Shown in pieces: positions 28,129-36,848 of a DNA stretch of 44,607 bases. The stretch spans positions 1-44,607 of the forward strand of contig NZ_JAEPOL010000026.1 in assembly GCF_017642925.1 (NCBI RefSeq), written 5' to 3'. How positions within the stretch are numbered: the stretch's first letter is position 1; each line of letters starts with the position of its first letter. The notes under the pieces are model-generated. The model was given only the letters and a program-made list of their open reading frames with translations. It was not told the origin of the DNA and searched no databases. Position numbers and translations under genes: made by a program. This stretch comes from Maricaulis sp. Lineage in GTDB: Bacteria > Pseudomonadota > Alphaproteobacteria > Caulobacterales > Maricaulaceae.

Positions 28129-28158
28129 CGTCAGCCTGCCGCGCGGCAGGCTGACGCA
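28129..28158. repeat. Perfect 30-bp palindrome (terminator-like, no T-tract)
   Basis: A 15-bp arm beginning GCGTCAGCCTGCC is followed immediately by its complement. It lies 25 bases past the end of the receptor gene and 81 bases before the OmpW start. It may stabilise or end the receptor mRNA. Confidence 0.7.
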
Positions 28159-28182
28159 GGGCGTCGGGCAGAGGGACGCCGA

Positions 28183-30336
28183 TCAGAAATCGAGGACGAG
28201 AGCGGCCCGGAAATTACGGCCCGGCAGCGGCACCAGATCCTTGAGGACCGAGGTGTGAACACGCGCTTCCTGGTCGGTCAGATTCCGGCCTTCCAGCACG
28301 ATGCGCATGCCGCGATCGTCGAAGGGTTCCATCGTCCAGCGCGCATTTACCAGAACATAGCTTTGGGTCTTCAGCTCCTCGATGGCGGTCTCGTCCTGCA
28401 CGTCGGCCCATTCGGCTTCCAGATGCAGATCGTGACGCGCCGTGCTGGCCGTGACGCCGGCCGTGAAGGAGAGCGGCGGGATGCGCGGCAGGTTGCCGCC
28501 GTCATCGAGTTCGCCGCGGACATATTCGCCGGTCAGCTCGCCGGACAGGTCGAACACGCCGACCGAGCCGAGCGGCCCTTCGAGACGGCCCTCGAAACCG
28601 CTGAGCACGGCGTCTTCCTGGCGGTATTCATAGACCGGGAAGCCATCCTCTTCCTCCCCTGTCGGGAAGGATGCGATGAAGCCGTCATAGTCGGCGCGGA
28701 AGAGCGAGCCTTCCAGCTCCCATTCACCGATCGTGGTGCGCGCGGTGATTTCTGCCGACAGAGCCTTTTCAACGTCCAGCGCCGGATTGCCGGTCTCGTA
28801 GGAGCGGGTTGCGACGTGCGGACCGTCGGCAAACAGTTCGACATCCGTCGGCGCGCGCTCGCTGGACGACAGGGTCAGGGCCAGGAAAGTGTCGCGAACC
28901 GGGCGGACGAAAACCGAACCCGAGAAGGATTGCGTATCGAAGTCGCGGCTTTCGGTCGGCGTGTCGAGCTCGCGTGTCTCCAGGCGCAGGCCGCCTTCAA
29001 GGCCCCAGCTCTCGCGATCCCAGCGCTCGACGATGAACAGGCCCCAGTCGGACGTCTCGGACGGCGGGACATAGGCTTCCTCGCCGGCGGCCTCGAAGTC
29101 GCGGTTGAAGGCCTGCAGGCCGGCTGCACCTTCCCAGCTGCCGCCCCACAGTTCGATCGGCGTGTGACGGGCCTCGAGCCGGCCTTCCCAGCCGTCATTG
29201 GTGAAGCGGGTGCCGACTTCATCGCCTTCCAGCTCGACATGCTCGTAGCTACCGACGCCGAAGGAGAAACGGACGCGTTCGATGTGTTCGCCCAGATCGC
29301 GCCACTCACCGCGCAGGTCATACCGCGTCTGGGTCAGATCGATACGGACATCGCCATGATCGTGCCCTTCGTCCTCGTGATCATGATCCTCGTCATGATC
29401 TTCATCCTCGTCTTCGTGCTCTTCTTCATGCGCGTGGGCATGACCGGGAACGCCGTAGAGCGCATCGGACTGCTTCACGGCAAAGCCGAAGAAACCGTTC
29501 TCGCCGACCCAGGAGATACCGGCCGAAGCCGAGGAGAAGTCGAGGCGGGAGTTCTCGACCGTGCCGTAGGGATGCTCCTCTTCCTCGTGATCATGATCCT
29601 CGTCATGATCTTCGTCTTCGTGATCCTCGTCTTCATGCTCGTGCTCGGCTTCCTCGAACAGGCGGAACAGATCGGACTCGGCATAACCGGGGATGTCGTA
29701 ATTGTCGGCGGTCCGCGTGAGCGCTTCCAGGTTGATGACGAACTCGCCGGCGTTGAAGCGGACCCGGCCGGCGGCCGTCTCGCCTTCATCGACCGATGTC
29801 ATCGACGCGTAGAAGCGGCCATCCAGACCGTCCTCGGCGCGCTCTTCGGGAATGCGGCCGTCAATCACGTTGACGACGCCGCCGATCGCGCCGCCGCCAT
29901 AGGCGATGGCGGCCGGGCCGCGCAGGATTTCCACGCTTTCCGCCTCAAGCGCCTCGGATGCCACCGCGTGGTCGGGGGAGTTGGTAGACGCGTCGATCAG
30001 GCCGACGCCATTGACCAGAACGCGCACCCGGTCGGAGCCGAGGCCGCGGATCACCGGACGGCTGGCGGCGGGACCGAAATAGGTCGTCGAAACGCCCGGC
30101 TCGTGCGCGATCGTGTCGGCCAGGGATCCGGACAGATTATCTTCGAGATGGCGCCGGTCGACCACTTCCACACCGCCGACAACCTCATCGGCCGTCACGC
30201 CCAGCGGCTGCGACGTCACCACAATGACATCGGCGTCTTCACGATCGCCGTCGGTGTGAGTCTGCGCCAGCGCCGGCGCGCCGGTCACAAGACCGAGCAC
30301 GAGCAGCGAGCTGGTGGAGGCAAGAAGGTTACGCAT
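28183..30336 (-). CDS. TonB-dependent receptor, ZnuD-like zinc uptake type
   Basis: 717 residues from the ATG at 30336. Signal peptide; plug domain (about 45-160) with SRPVIRGLGSDRVRVLVNGV and GGAIGGVVNVID; then a 22-strand barrel ending in LVLDF with terminal Phe. Two surface-loop segments are extremely rich in His, Asp and Glu: about 228-257 and 299-330. These are suited to capturing Zn2+ and are characteristic of ZnuD-type receptors. Transport would be powered by TonB-ExbBD. It is divergent from zur with a Zur box between, so expression should rise under zinc starvation. The two acidic-His segments are partly encoded by an identical 32-bp sequence (29372-29403 and 29582-29613), showing internal duplication. 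Confidence 0.93.
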   Translation of the reverse strand: MRNLLASTSSLLVLGLVTGAPALAQTHTDGDREDADVIVVTSQPLGVTADEVVGGVEVVDRRHLEDNLSGSLADTIAHEPGVSTTYFGPAASRPVIRGLGSDRVRVLVNGVGLIDASTNSPDHAVASEALEAESVEILRGPAAIAYGGGAIGGVVNVIDGRIPEERAEDGLDGRFYASMTSVDEGETAAGRVRFNAGEFVINLEALTRTADNYDIPGYAESDLFRLFEEAEHEHEDEDHEDEDHDEDHDHEEEEHPYGTVENSRLDFSSASAGISWVGENGFFGFAVKQSDALYGVPGHAHAHEEEHEDEDEDHDEDHDHEDEGHDHGDVRIDLTQTRYDLRGEWRDLGEHIERVRFSFGVGSYEHVELEGDEVGTRFTNDGWEGRLEARHTPIELWGGSWEGAAGLQAFNRDFEAAGEEAYVPPSETSDWGLFIVERWDRESWGLEGGLRLETRELDTPTESRDFDTQSFSGSVFVRPVRDTFLALTLSSSERAPTDVELFADGPHVATRSYETGNPALDVEKALSAEITARTTIGEWELEGSLFRADYDGFIASFPTGEEEDGFPVYEYRQEDAVLSGFEGRLEGPLGSVGVFDLSGELTGEYVRGELDDGGNLPRIPPLSFTAGVTASTARHDLHLEAEWADVQDETAIEELKTQSYVLVNARWTMEPFDDRGMRIVLEGRNLTDQEARVHTSVLKDLVPLPGRNFRAALVLDF
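29372..29613. repeat. Duplicated 32-bp sequence encoding His/Asp-rich loops
   Basis: Bases 29372-29403 and 29582-29613 are identical and encode HD/HE-rich residues in two separate extracellular loops of the receptor. They are themselves made of short GATCATGATC-type units, a likely site of slippage. Confidence 0.8.
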
Positions 30337-30376
30337 GGCATCCCCGCAACGTAATAACAACACAATTGCGAGTGGT

Positions 30377-30390
30377 GATATTATAACATC
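30377..30390. promoter_or_regulatory. Zur box between zinc receptor and zur
   Basis: GATATTATAACATC, a 14-bp palindrome with one mismatched pair. On the other strand it reads GATGTTATAATATCAC, nearly the core of the E. coli znu Zur operator (ATGTTATAATATCAC) as I recall it. It lies 41 bases before the receptor start and 61 before the zur start, so Zur with zinc could repress both. Confidence 0.85.
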
Positions 30391-30450
30391 CTTGATGCGA
30401 CAATCCCCCGGGGTGTGAAAACGGCGGGACTGCGATTAAATATCTGTCAG

Positions 30451-30879
30451 ATGACTCGCGATTCTCTGATCCGGGCCCTTGAGGCCGCCGAAAGCCACTG
30501 CACCGAGCGGGGCGAAAAGCTGACGCCCGTGCGCCGCCGTGTGCTTGAACTTGTTCTGGAAGCCGACGCTCCGGTGAAGGCCTACGACTTGCTCGAGGCG
30601 CTCAAACCCGGGCCGGGCGCTGCCAAGCCGCCGACGGTCTACCGTGCCCTGGATTTCCTGATGGCGGCGGGGCTGGTGCACAAGGTCGAGGCCCTCAATG
30701 CCTTCGTCGGCTGTTCCCACGCCCATGACGATGGCGGCGCCGAACTCTTCATCTGTTCCGATTGCGGATCGGTGGAGGAAAGGCACGGCGCACCGGATCC
30801 GGTGAACATGCCCGACGGCTTCGTGATCGAACGTTCGGTGGTGGAACATTTCGGCCATTGCGCCAACTGCAGGCACTGA
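30451..30879 (+). CDS. zur: Zinc uptake regulator Zur (Fur family)
   Basis: 142 residues from the ATG at 30451; a GTG at 30415 would add 12 residues and cannot be excluded. The winged-helix DNA-binding part contains KLTPVRRRVLELVL and AKPPTVYRALDFLMAAGLVHKVE, the latter nearly identical to E. coli Zur. The metal-binding half has CSHAHDD, ICSDCGSVEE and the C-terminal CANCRH, giving two CxxC pairs for the structural zinc. With zinc bound it should repress zinc-import genes, including the divergent His-rich receptor. It is followed 29 bases later by the thioesterase gene. Confidence 0.93.
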   Translation: MTRDSLIRALEAAESHCTERGEKLTPVRRRVLELVLEADAPVKAYDLLEALKPGPGAAKPPTVYRALDFLMAAGLVHKVEALNAFVGCSHAHDDGGAELFICSDCGSVEERHGAPDPVNMPDGFVIERSVVEHFGHCANCRH

Positions 30880-30908
30880 CCCTTTTATCCGGACCGGGAC
30901 GTCCCGCG

Positions 30909-31835
30909 ATGATCGAACTCTGGCGCGGCACCGTGAATGCCTGGGAATGCGACGAGCTGGGGCACATGAATGTGCGCTTCTATCTCGCCAAGGCTGCCCA
31001 GGCTGTCGCCAATCTGGCCGAGGAGGCCGGGCTCAATCCGGTCCATCGCGCCGATGCCTTGGCCACGCTGATCGCGCGCGACATCCATATCCGCTTCCTC
31101 GCCGAGGCCCACCCCGGCGCGCCGGTCTATATCGAAGGCGGCCTTCTGGATCATGATGCGTCCGGCGCGACCGCGATGCTGGTGATGCGCCATTCCGGAT
31201 CGGGCGTGCCGGCGGCGAGCTTCCGGATCGTGCTGGGCCATGCCTCGCCCCAGGACGGGCGCGACTTTGCCTGGCCGCGGCGCTTTGCCAGCCGGGCCGA
31301 CCGGCTCGCCGTCGACTGTCCGGACTATGCGGCTCCGCGCGGCATCATGCTGGATGCCCGTCCCGGGACCGACGCCAGCCTGGCAAGGGCCGACGCGCTG
31401 GGCTTGCAGCAGATCGGGCGCGGCCGTTTCTGCATGGAGGAGATGGATGCCTTCGGCCGGATGCGGCTGGAATTCCTGCTCGGCCGCATTTCCGACAGCG
31501 TGACCAATTTGGCGGCCGCCTTCCCCGAAGAGTACGCGATGCATGCCCAGGGCGGCGGCGGCAATGTCGGCTCGGCGCTGCTGGAGTGCCGGATCCGGCC
31601 CTGGCGCTGGGCACGGGCCGGGGACGGTTTCGTCGTGCGCTCGGGGCTCAAATCGGCCGGCCCCAAGGTTCGCAATCTCGTTCACTGGGTGCTGGAACCG
31701 CAGACCGGACGTCCGTGGTGGACGATGGAGGGCGTCGCCGCCCCCATGGACCTCGGCGCCCGTAAGCTCCTGCCCGCCTCCCCGGAAATCCGGGAAGCGC
31801 TCGAGGCCGCCTGCATCGACGGGCTGGAAGCCTGA
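30909..31835 (+). CDS. Acyl-CoA thioesterase-like hot-dog protein
   Basis: 308 residues from the ATG at 30909. The N-terminal hot-dog domain carries WECDELGHMNVRFYLAKAAQA, the 4-hydroxybenzoyl-CoA thioesterase-type motif with its catalytic Asp. A second, weaker hot-dog half starts near 165 (GRFCMEEMDAFGRM). Double hot-dog thioesterases hydrolyse acyl-CoA esters; the substrate is unknown. The 29-base gap behind zur suggests cotranscription, but no zinc link is evident. The start lacks a strong ribosome site, fitting coupling to zur. Confidence 0.78.
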   Translation: MIELWRGTVNAWECDELGHMNVRFYLAKAAQAVANLAEEAGLNPVHRADALATLIARDIHIRFLAEAHPGAPVYIEGGLLDHDASGATAMLVMRHSGSGVPAASFRIVLGHASPQDGRDFAWPRRFASRADRLAVDCPDYAAPRGIMLDARPGTDASLARADALGLQQIGRGRFCMEEMDAFGRMRLEFLLGRISDSVTNLAAAFPEEYAMHAQGGGGNVGSALLECRIRPWRWARAGDGFVVRSGLKSAGPKVRNLVHWVLEPQTGRPWWTMEGVAAPMDLGARKLLPASPEIREALEAACIDGLEA

Positions 31836-32096
31836 ACGCTCAGACCACAACTTTTGGCAAATGAACTGCTAACGCTTCGATGCGCGCCCGATCTCTTGCA
31901 CACAAGGGTTTCCCGACCCTTAACCGCAACGAATTCCTTATACATCGCCTTTCCCTAAAAGTGCGCCTAACGACTTCAGGTCGACACCGGGAGTGCCGAT
32001 CGAGACCTGTTACCGCGCACGCTTTCGGGGACTGGCGGGCTGGGCAATCTGGCATCTGCTGCCCCCTCCAGGCCGATTGCGAGCCAAGGAGACATC

Positions 32097-33794
32097 ATGT
32101 TCCGGTTTTCCGACCTGTCCATCGCCACCAAAATCCTCACGATCACCGGCCTTCTTGTGGCGGCCATCGCAACCGTCTCCACGATCGGTATTGTCAGCCT
32201 CAACCGCGTCGAGCACGACGCGCTCGCGATCGAGGAACTGGCCGTACAGATCAATCTGGGCGGCCATCTCGGACAGGATGCGATCGATCTCAACCGGACT
32301 GAATACCAGGCGGCGATCGACCCGGGGCATATCCAGCGCGCCCGGGCCCATGTTCTTGAAAGCGGGGAAGACTTTGAGCATCTGCTGGCGGAAGCCCGCG
32401 CGACCGCCTCTCCCGAGCAGGCACGCATGCTTGACCGGATCGAGCGCGCCTACACCGCTTATCTCGCAGACATGGAAAACTCTATCCGTACCGCCGAGGA
32501 AATCGGCGAAATCGAAATGAGCGAAGAGCACCGCGCCCTGCTGACAGCGGTACACGGCTCCGACGACACGATTGTCGAGCTGCGCAGTGCCATAGAGGCC
32601 TATATCGAGCACGCCGACCATCGCGGTGTCGAGCTTAGCGCCGATGCGGAAGCGACCATGAAGTCGGTCCGCATCGCGATGATTGCGGTCAGCCTCATCT
32701 CGGCGCTGGGCGGTTTTGCCCTCGCCCACATCATCAGCCGCAGCCAGATCGTGCAGCCGCTGGATCGCGTTGTCGGCAATCTGACCCGTGTCGCAGAAGG
32801 CAATCTCGATGTCCGGGTCGACGGGATCGACCGGCGCGACGAGATCGGCGCGCTGAACCGCACGCTGCAGCACTTCATCACCGTCTCGCGCGAGCGTGTC
32901 GAGCAGATCCGCAAGGATCAGGAAAACGCCCGCCGCGAGCTGGAACGCGCCGCAACGGTCAAGGAACTGACCGACGCCTTCGAGGCCCAGATCGAGATAT
33001 CCATGGCCACCCTGGCCAGCGCAGCCGAGGAGCTGGAAGCCACGGCGAGCTCGATGGCGACCGCGGCGGAAGAGGGCAATGCCCAGACCCAGAGCGTGTC
33101 GGCCACCATGGTGCAGACCTCGTCCAATGTGCAGACCGTTGCCGCCGCCACCGAGGAACTCGCTGCGGCCATCCGCGAGGTCTCGAACCAGATCGGCCGC
33201 GGTGCCGAGATTTCCGAAACCGCTTCCAGCCGCACCTCCCAGGCGCTCGCCCGGATCGACGGTCTGGCCGGGGCCGCCCGCGAGATCGAAGACGTCCTCG
33301 TCCTGATCGCCAGCGTGACCGAACAGACCAAACTGCTCGCTCTCAACGCCACCATCGAGGCCGCGCGTGCCGGTGAAGCCGGCAAGGGCTTTGCCGTCGT
33401 CGCCGGAGAAGTGAAAAACCTCGCAGAGCAGACCGAACAGGCGACCGCCAACGTTACCGGCCAGATCCGTACCATCCAGCAGAGCACGCAGGACGTCGTC
33501 GGCGCCATCCAGGCCATCCACGACGTGGTCGGCCAAGTCGCGGAAATCTCTGCCGCCGTTGCCATCGGCGCCGAACAGCAGACCGCCGCGACGGACGAGA
33601 TCAACCGCAATGTTCACGAGGCCGCGGCCGGGACCGAAGAGGTCAACCGTTCCGTGACCATGCTCGAAACGGCCGCCAGTTCGACCTCTGCCGCTGCCTG
33701 CCAGGTGGCCGGCACGGCGGAAGAACTGTCCCGCCAGAGCTCCAGCATCCGGTCGGAGATACAGCGCTATCTCCAGGCCGTGGAAGCGGCCTGA
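32097..33794 (+). CDS. Methyl-accepting chemotaxis protein
   Basis: 565 residues. TM1 is at about 13-36, a periplasmic four-helix-type sensor at about 37-190, TM2 at about 193-214, HAMP at about 214-268, and the cytoplasmic signalling domain runs to the end. The hairpin tip (about 402-440) reads [36 protein letters not shown], the CheA/CheW-contacting region, in several recognisable blocks. There is no C-terminal NWETF-type pentapeptide, so it does not tether CheR that way. The ligand is unknown. A GGAG ribosome site precedes the ATG. The 261-base leader holds no gene. Confidence 0.95.
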   Translation: MFRFSDLSIATKILTITGLLVAAIATVSTIGIVSLNRVEHDALAIEELAVQINLGGHLGQDAIDLNRTEYQAAIDPGHIQRARAHVLESGEDFEHLLAEARATASPEQARMLDRIERAYTAYLADMENSIRTAEEIGEIEMSEEHRALLTAVHGSDDTIVELRSAIEAYIEHADHRGVELSADAEATMKSVRIAMIAVSLISALGGFALAHIISRSQIVQPLDRVVGNLTRVAEGNLDVRVDGIDRRDEIGALNRTLQHFITVSRERVEQIRKDQENARRELERAATVKELTDAFEAQIEISMATLASAAEELEATASSMATAAEEGNAQTQSVSATMVQTSSNVQTVAAATEELAAAIREVSNQIGRGAEISETASSRTSQALARIDGLAGAAREIEDVLVLIASVTEQTKLLALNATIEAARAGEAGKGFAVVAGEVKNLAEQTEQATANVTGQIRTIQQSTQDVVGAIQAIHDVVGQVAEISAAVAIGAEQQTAATDEINRNVHEAAAGTEEVNRSVTMLETAASSTSAAACQVAGTAEELSRQSSSIRSEIQRYLQAVEAA

Positions 33795-34121
33795 CCGGGC
33801 ACTGGGTTCCCCTCCCCCTGTGCCCGGCAGGCCACACTTCTCCCTTCAAACGCGAAAAGCGCGCCGGCGAAACTTGCCCTTGCCGGCGCGAGCGGCTACC
33901 CAGCCCACCCGGATCAATCGGCACAAGTGAGCAGATCCATGACTCGATCCATCTAGGAAAGCAGGTAGCCGGCGCGCTGCCTGGTCCCGTCGACAGCCCG
34001 ACCCGCGCGATGCGGGAACGGTCCACGGGTTATCCATTGCGCCCGACCTTCGCTTTTCCCAGATGATCAAGTTCATGAGGACGGATCGCCCCACCCTCCA
34101 CAAAGGGGCTCCGACGCTGCC
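33795..34121. other. Spacer between chemoreceptor and ABC transporter
   Basis: 327 bases without a gene. Two hairpins are seen: CCGGGCAC/GTGCCCGG (33795-33827), right after the chemoreceptor stop, and CGCGCCGGC/GCCGGCGCG (33860-33890). Neither has a clear T-tract on the plus strand. The ABC transporter promoter should lie in the right half, but I cannot pinpoint it. Confidence 0.5.
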
Positions 34122-35906
34122 ATGTCCGACTTTCTCGACGACGAAAATGAAACGCCGCGTACGCGCGAGCTGAAGAACACCCAGGTTCTGGCCTATCTCG
34201 GCCGCCAGTGGGCCCGCCGCCCGTGGCTGCTGACCGGTATGATCAGCTTCATGACGCTGGCGACGATCACCGAACTGATGATCCCGCTCGCCGCAGGCCG
34301 CCTGATCGACACGCTGGCGGCCGGTCCGGATGCCGGGACGCCCTGGCCCGCCTTCGCGCTCTATCTGGGCGTGGCGGTCGTGTTCTACGCCTTCCGCCAG
34401 CTGGCCTCGCGCTGCGAAGTGCCCTTCTCCTCGGCGAACATGGCCGACCTGACCTCGGAAGCCTTTTCCAAGGTGCAGCGCTTCTCGCTGGACTGGCACG
34501 CCAACACCTTCGCCGGCTCGGTCGTGCGCAAGGTGACGCGCGGCATGTGGGCCTATGACAATCTGACCATGAACATCATTTTCGGCGTCGCGCCGTCGGT
34601 GGCGGTCATGCTCGGTATCGCCGCGGTGATGGCGTTCCGCTGGCCGCTGGTCGGCCTCGTCGTGCTGTGCGTGATGGCCGCTTTCGTGACGTCCACCCTG
34701 GTGCTGAGCCGCTATTACATCCGCCCGCAGAATATCCGCTCGAACGCGCTGGACAGCCAGATCGGCGGCGCGCTGGCCGACGCGGTCGGCGGCATTGCCA
34801 CGGTGAAGGCTTTCGGCGCGGAGAGCCGCGAAGACACACGTTTCCACGCGCTTGCCTGGCGCTGGCGTGCCGAGGCGAAGAAGACCTGGCTGCGCTTCGT
34901 CAATTCCTGGCTGGTCAATATTGTCACCGACCTGTCGATGCAGGCCGCCCTCGTGGGCCTCTTGGTCTGGCAATGGTCGCGCGGCGCGGCGACGGCCGGC
35001 GATGTCACGGCGGCGCTGACCGCCTACATGATCGTGGCCGGCTATATGCGGCGCTTCGGTGAACAGGTGCAGCAGGTCCAGAAAAGCATGGACGAGATCC
35101 AGGACCTGGCGATTTTCGACCTGCAGGAAAACGAAGTCGAAGACCGTCCGGATGCGCAGGACTTCCGCCCGTCCAGGGGCGCGATCCGCTTCGACCATGT
35201 CGACTTCACCTATGCCGGCCAGGATCGCCCGCTCTACAGCGATTTCTCGATCGCGATCCGGCCCGGCGAGAAGGTGGCACTGGTCGGCCCGACGGGCTCG
35301 GGCAAGTCGACCTTCGTCAAGCTGGTCCAGCGTCTCTACGATGTCGACGATGGCTGTGTGATCATCGACGGCCAGGATGTGCGCGACGTGCGTCAGGACA
35401 GCCTGCGCCGCCATATCGCCCTGGTGCCCCAGGATCCGGCGCTGTTCCACCGCTCGATCGCGGAGAATATCGCCTATGGCCGGCCGGGCTGTTCCCTGGA
35501 CGAGGTCGTCGAGGCCGCGAAAGCCGCCCATGCCGACGCCTTCATCCGGCGCCTGCCCCAGGGCTATGACACGCTGGTCGGCGAGCGGGGCGTGAAACTT
35601 TCAGGCGGCGAACGCCAGCGCGTGGCGATTGCCCGGGCGATCCTGGCCGATGCACCCGTACTCATTCTCGACGAGGCGACCTCCAGTCTCGACAACGAGA
35701 CCGAGCGCGATGTGCAGGCAGCGATGGAGGCGGTGATGGCCGGCCGCACGACCATCCTCATCGCCCACCGCCTGTCGACCATCCGCGATGCCGACCGCAT
35801 CCTGGTCTTCGATCGCGGCCGTGTGGTCGAACAGGGTACGCATGACGAGCTGGCCGCCAATGATGACGGGATCTATGCCCGTCTGGCGGCACTGGCTGCG
35901 GGCTAG
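34122..35906 (+). CDS. ABC exporter half-transporter (fused membrane and ATPase domains)
   Basis: 594 residues. Six transmembrane helices lie within about 35-320 (type I exporter fold), followed by the nucleotide-binding domain. This carries Walker A GPTGSGKST (389-397), signature LSGGERQR (493-500), Walker B ILDEATS just after and the H-loop AHRLST. It would work as a homodimer pumping a lipid, drug or peptide outwards. The substrate is not evident and no partner subunit is nearby. The best general match is the MsbA/MdlB-like multidrug and lipid exporter group. Confidence 0.93.
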   Translation: MSDFLDDENETPRTRELKNTQVLAYLGRQWARRPWLLTGMISFMTLATITELMIPLAAGRLIDTLAAGPDAGTPWPAFALYLGVAVVFYAFRQLASRCEVPFSSANMADLTSEAFSKVQRFSLDWHANTFAGSVVRKVTRGMWAYDNLTMNIIFGVAPSVAVMLGIAAVMAFRWPLVGLVVLCVMAAFVTSTLVLSRYYIRPQNIRSNALDSQIGGALADAVGGIATVKAFGAESREDTRFHALAWRWRAEAKKTWLRFVNSWLVNIVTDLSMQAALVGLLVWQWSRGAATAGDVTAALTAYMIVAGYMRRFGEQVQQVQKSMDEIQDLAIFDLQENEVEDRPDAQDFRPSRGAIRFDHVDFTYAGQDRPLYSDFSIAIRPGEKVALVGPTGSGKSTFVKLVQRLYDVDDGCVIIDGQDVRDVRQDSLRRHIALVPQDPALFHRSIAENIAYGRPGCSLDEVVEAAKAAHADAFIRRLPQGYDTLVGERGVKLSGGERQRVAIARAILADAPVLILDEATSSLDNETERDVQAAMEAVMAGRTTILIAHRLSTIRDADRILVFDRGRVVEQGTHDELAANDDGIYARLAALAAG

Positions 35907-35908
35907 CA

Positions 35909-35936
35909 CCATCCTCCCCGATAGCGGGAAGGATGG
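35909..35936 (+). terminator. Hairpin after ABC transporter gene
   Basis: CCATCCT-c-CCC gatagc GGG-a-AGGATGG directly after the stop. It has no T-tract, so it may protect mRNA rather than terminate. Confidence 0.4.
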
Positions 35937-36002
35937 TCACCGCGCTGGTCCCGGCCTCCGGCGCGTGCTTTGCTGGCCGCGCTCAGCAACAAGGTTCGAT
36001 CC

Positions 36003-36842
36003 ATGCGCATCACTGCCGCCGTGCTCGGCTTCCTGCTTTTTCTCATGCCCGCTATCGCCGCGGCCGAGGACGATCATCCGCAGCCTTTCGACGGCAACTA
36101 CGACGCCATGCCGGTGGTCGATGCCGCGCTGGCGCAGGCCCGGGCCGAGGACAAGCGCCTGCTGCTCGTGCTCGGTGCGAACTGGTGCCATGACAGCCGC
36201 GGACTGGCGCATCATTTCGAGGACCCCGAGCTCGCCGCCACGCTGGAACAGTCCTATGTGACGCGCTTCATCGATGTGGACTGGCGCAATGAAAACCAGG
36301 ACGTCGCTGCCCGCTTCGGCATTGCCGCGCTCTATGCCACGCCGACCGTCCTGGTCGTCGATCCCGAAGAGGAAGTCCTGCTGAATCGCGAGGCCCGCAA
36401 TGACTGGTCGAGCGCCGCCTCGACACCGGTCGAGGAAGCGCGTGCCTGGTTTGCCAAATGGGCGGATCAGGGTCCGGCCTCTGCCGGCCTGCTGGAGGGT
36501 TCGCTGACCTATCAGGCCATGCTGCTGGAAATCGAGGTATTCGAGGACGAGGAGGCAGCCCGCCTCGCCGGAGCCTATCGCGATATCGCCGCCTGGCGGG
36601 CCGCACCGGCCTCCGAACGGCCGGAGAATTTCGATGCACTCGATGCCGAGGTCGAAGCCTGGCGCCGGGCCTTGCCGCGCCAGATCGGCCGGCTGCAGTC
36701 GCGCGCCCGCAGCCTGGTCGCCGAAGCGCTGAGCACCCGTGCCGGCGATGCCCCTGTGACCATCGAGACCGTGGCGGCGCTGGATGCCGACGAACCCGAT
36801 CTCGCACTCGATTTCGAGCCGCATGTCTCCTCTGTCTGGTAA
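36003..36842 (+). CDS. Secreted thioredoxin-fold protein with single active-site Cys
   Basis: 279 residues from the ATG at 36003, with AAGG upstream. The signal peptide is MRITAAVLGFLLFLMPAIAAA. The thioredoxin-like domain (about 35-155) has LLVLGANWCHDSRGLAHHF, where the usual CxxC is C62-H-D-S65, followed by YATPTVLVVDPE containing the cis-Pro. With only one Cys it cannot act as a normal disulfide reductase; related families with CxxS are monothiol or binding proteins. The C-terminal about 120 residues are acidic and helical, without a known fold. The PhzF-like gene starts 6 bases after it, so the two are cotranscribed. Confidence 0.85.
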   Translation: MRITAAVLGFLLFLMPAIAAAEDDHPQPFDGNYDAMPVVDAALAQARAEDKRLLLVLGANWCHDSRGLAHHFEDPELAATLEQSYVTRFIDVDWRNENQDVAARFGIAALYATPTVLVVDPEEEVLLNREARNDWSSAASTPVEEARAWFAKWADQGPASAGLLEGSLTYQAMLLEIEVFEDEEAARLAGAYRDIAAWRAAPASERPENFDALDAEVEAWRRALPRQIGRLQSRARSLVAEALSTRAGDAPVTIETVAALDADEPDLALDFEPHVSSVW

Positions 36843-36848
36843 CGCTTC

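Noticed and set aside
28255..30354. 699-codon plus-strand frame opposite the zinc receptor, with a hydrophobic stretch
   Set aside because: The hydrophobic Ile/Met/Leu run is just the complement of His/Asp codons; the receptor on the other strand is clearly real.
31855..31870. Sigma-54-like TGGCAA-N5-CTGCT upstream of the chemoreceptor
   Set aside because: The GG-N10-GC spacing is right, but a match of this quality is expected about once per window by chance, and it lies more than 200 bases from the start.
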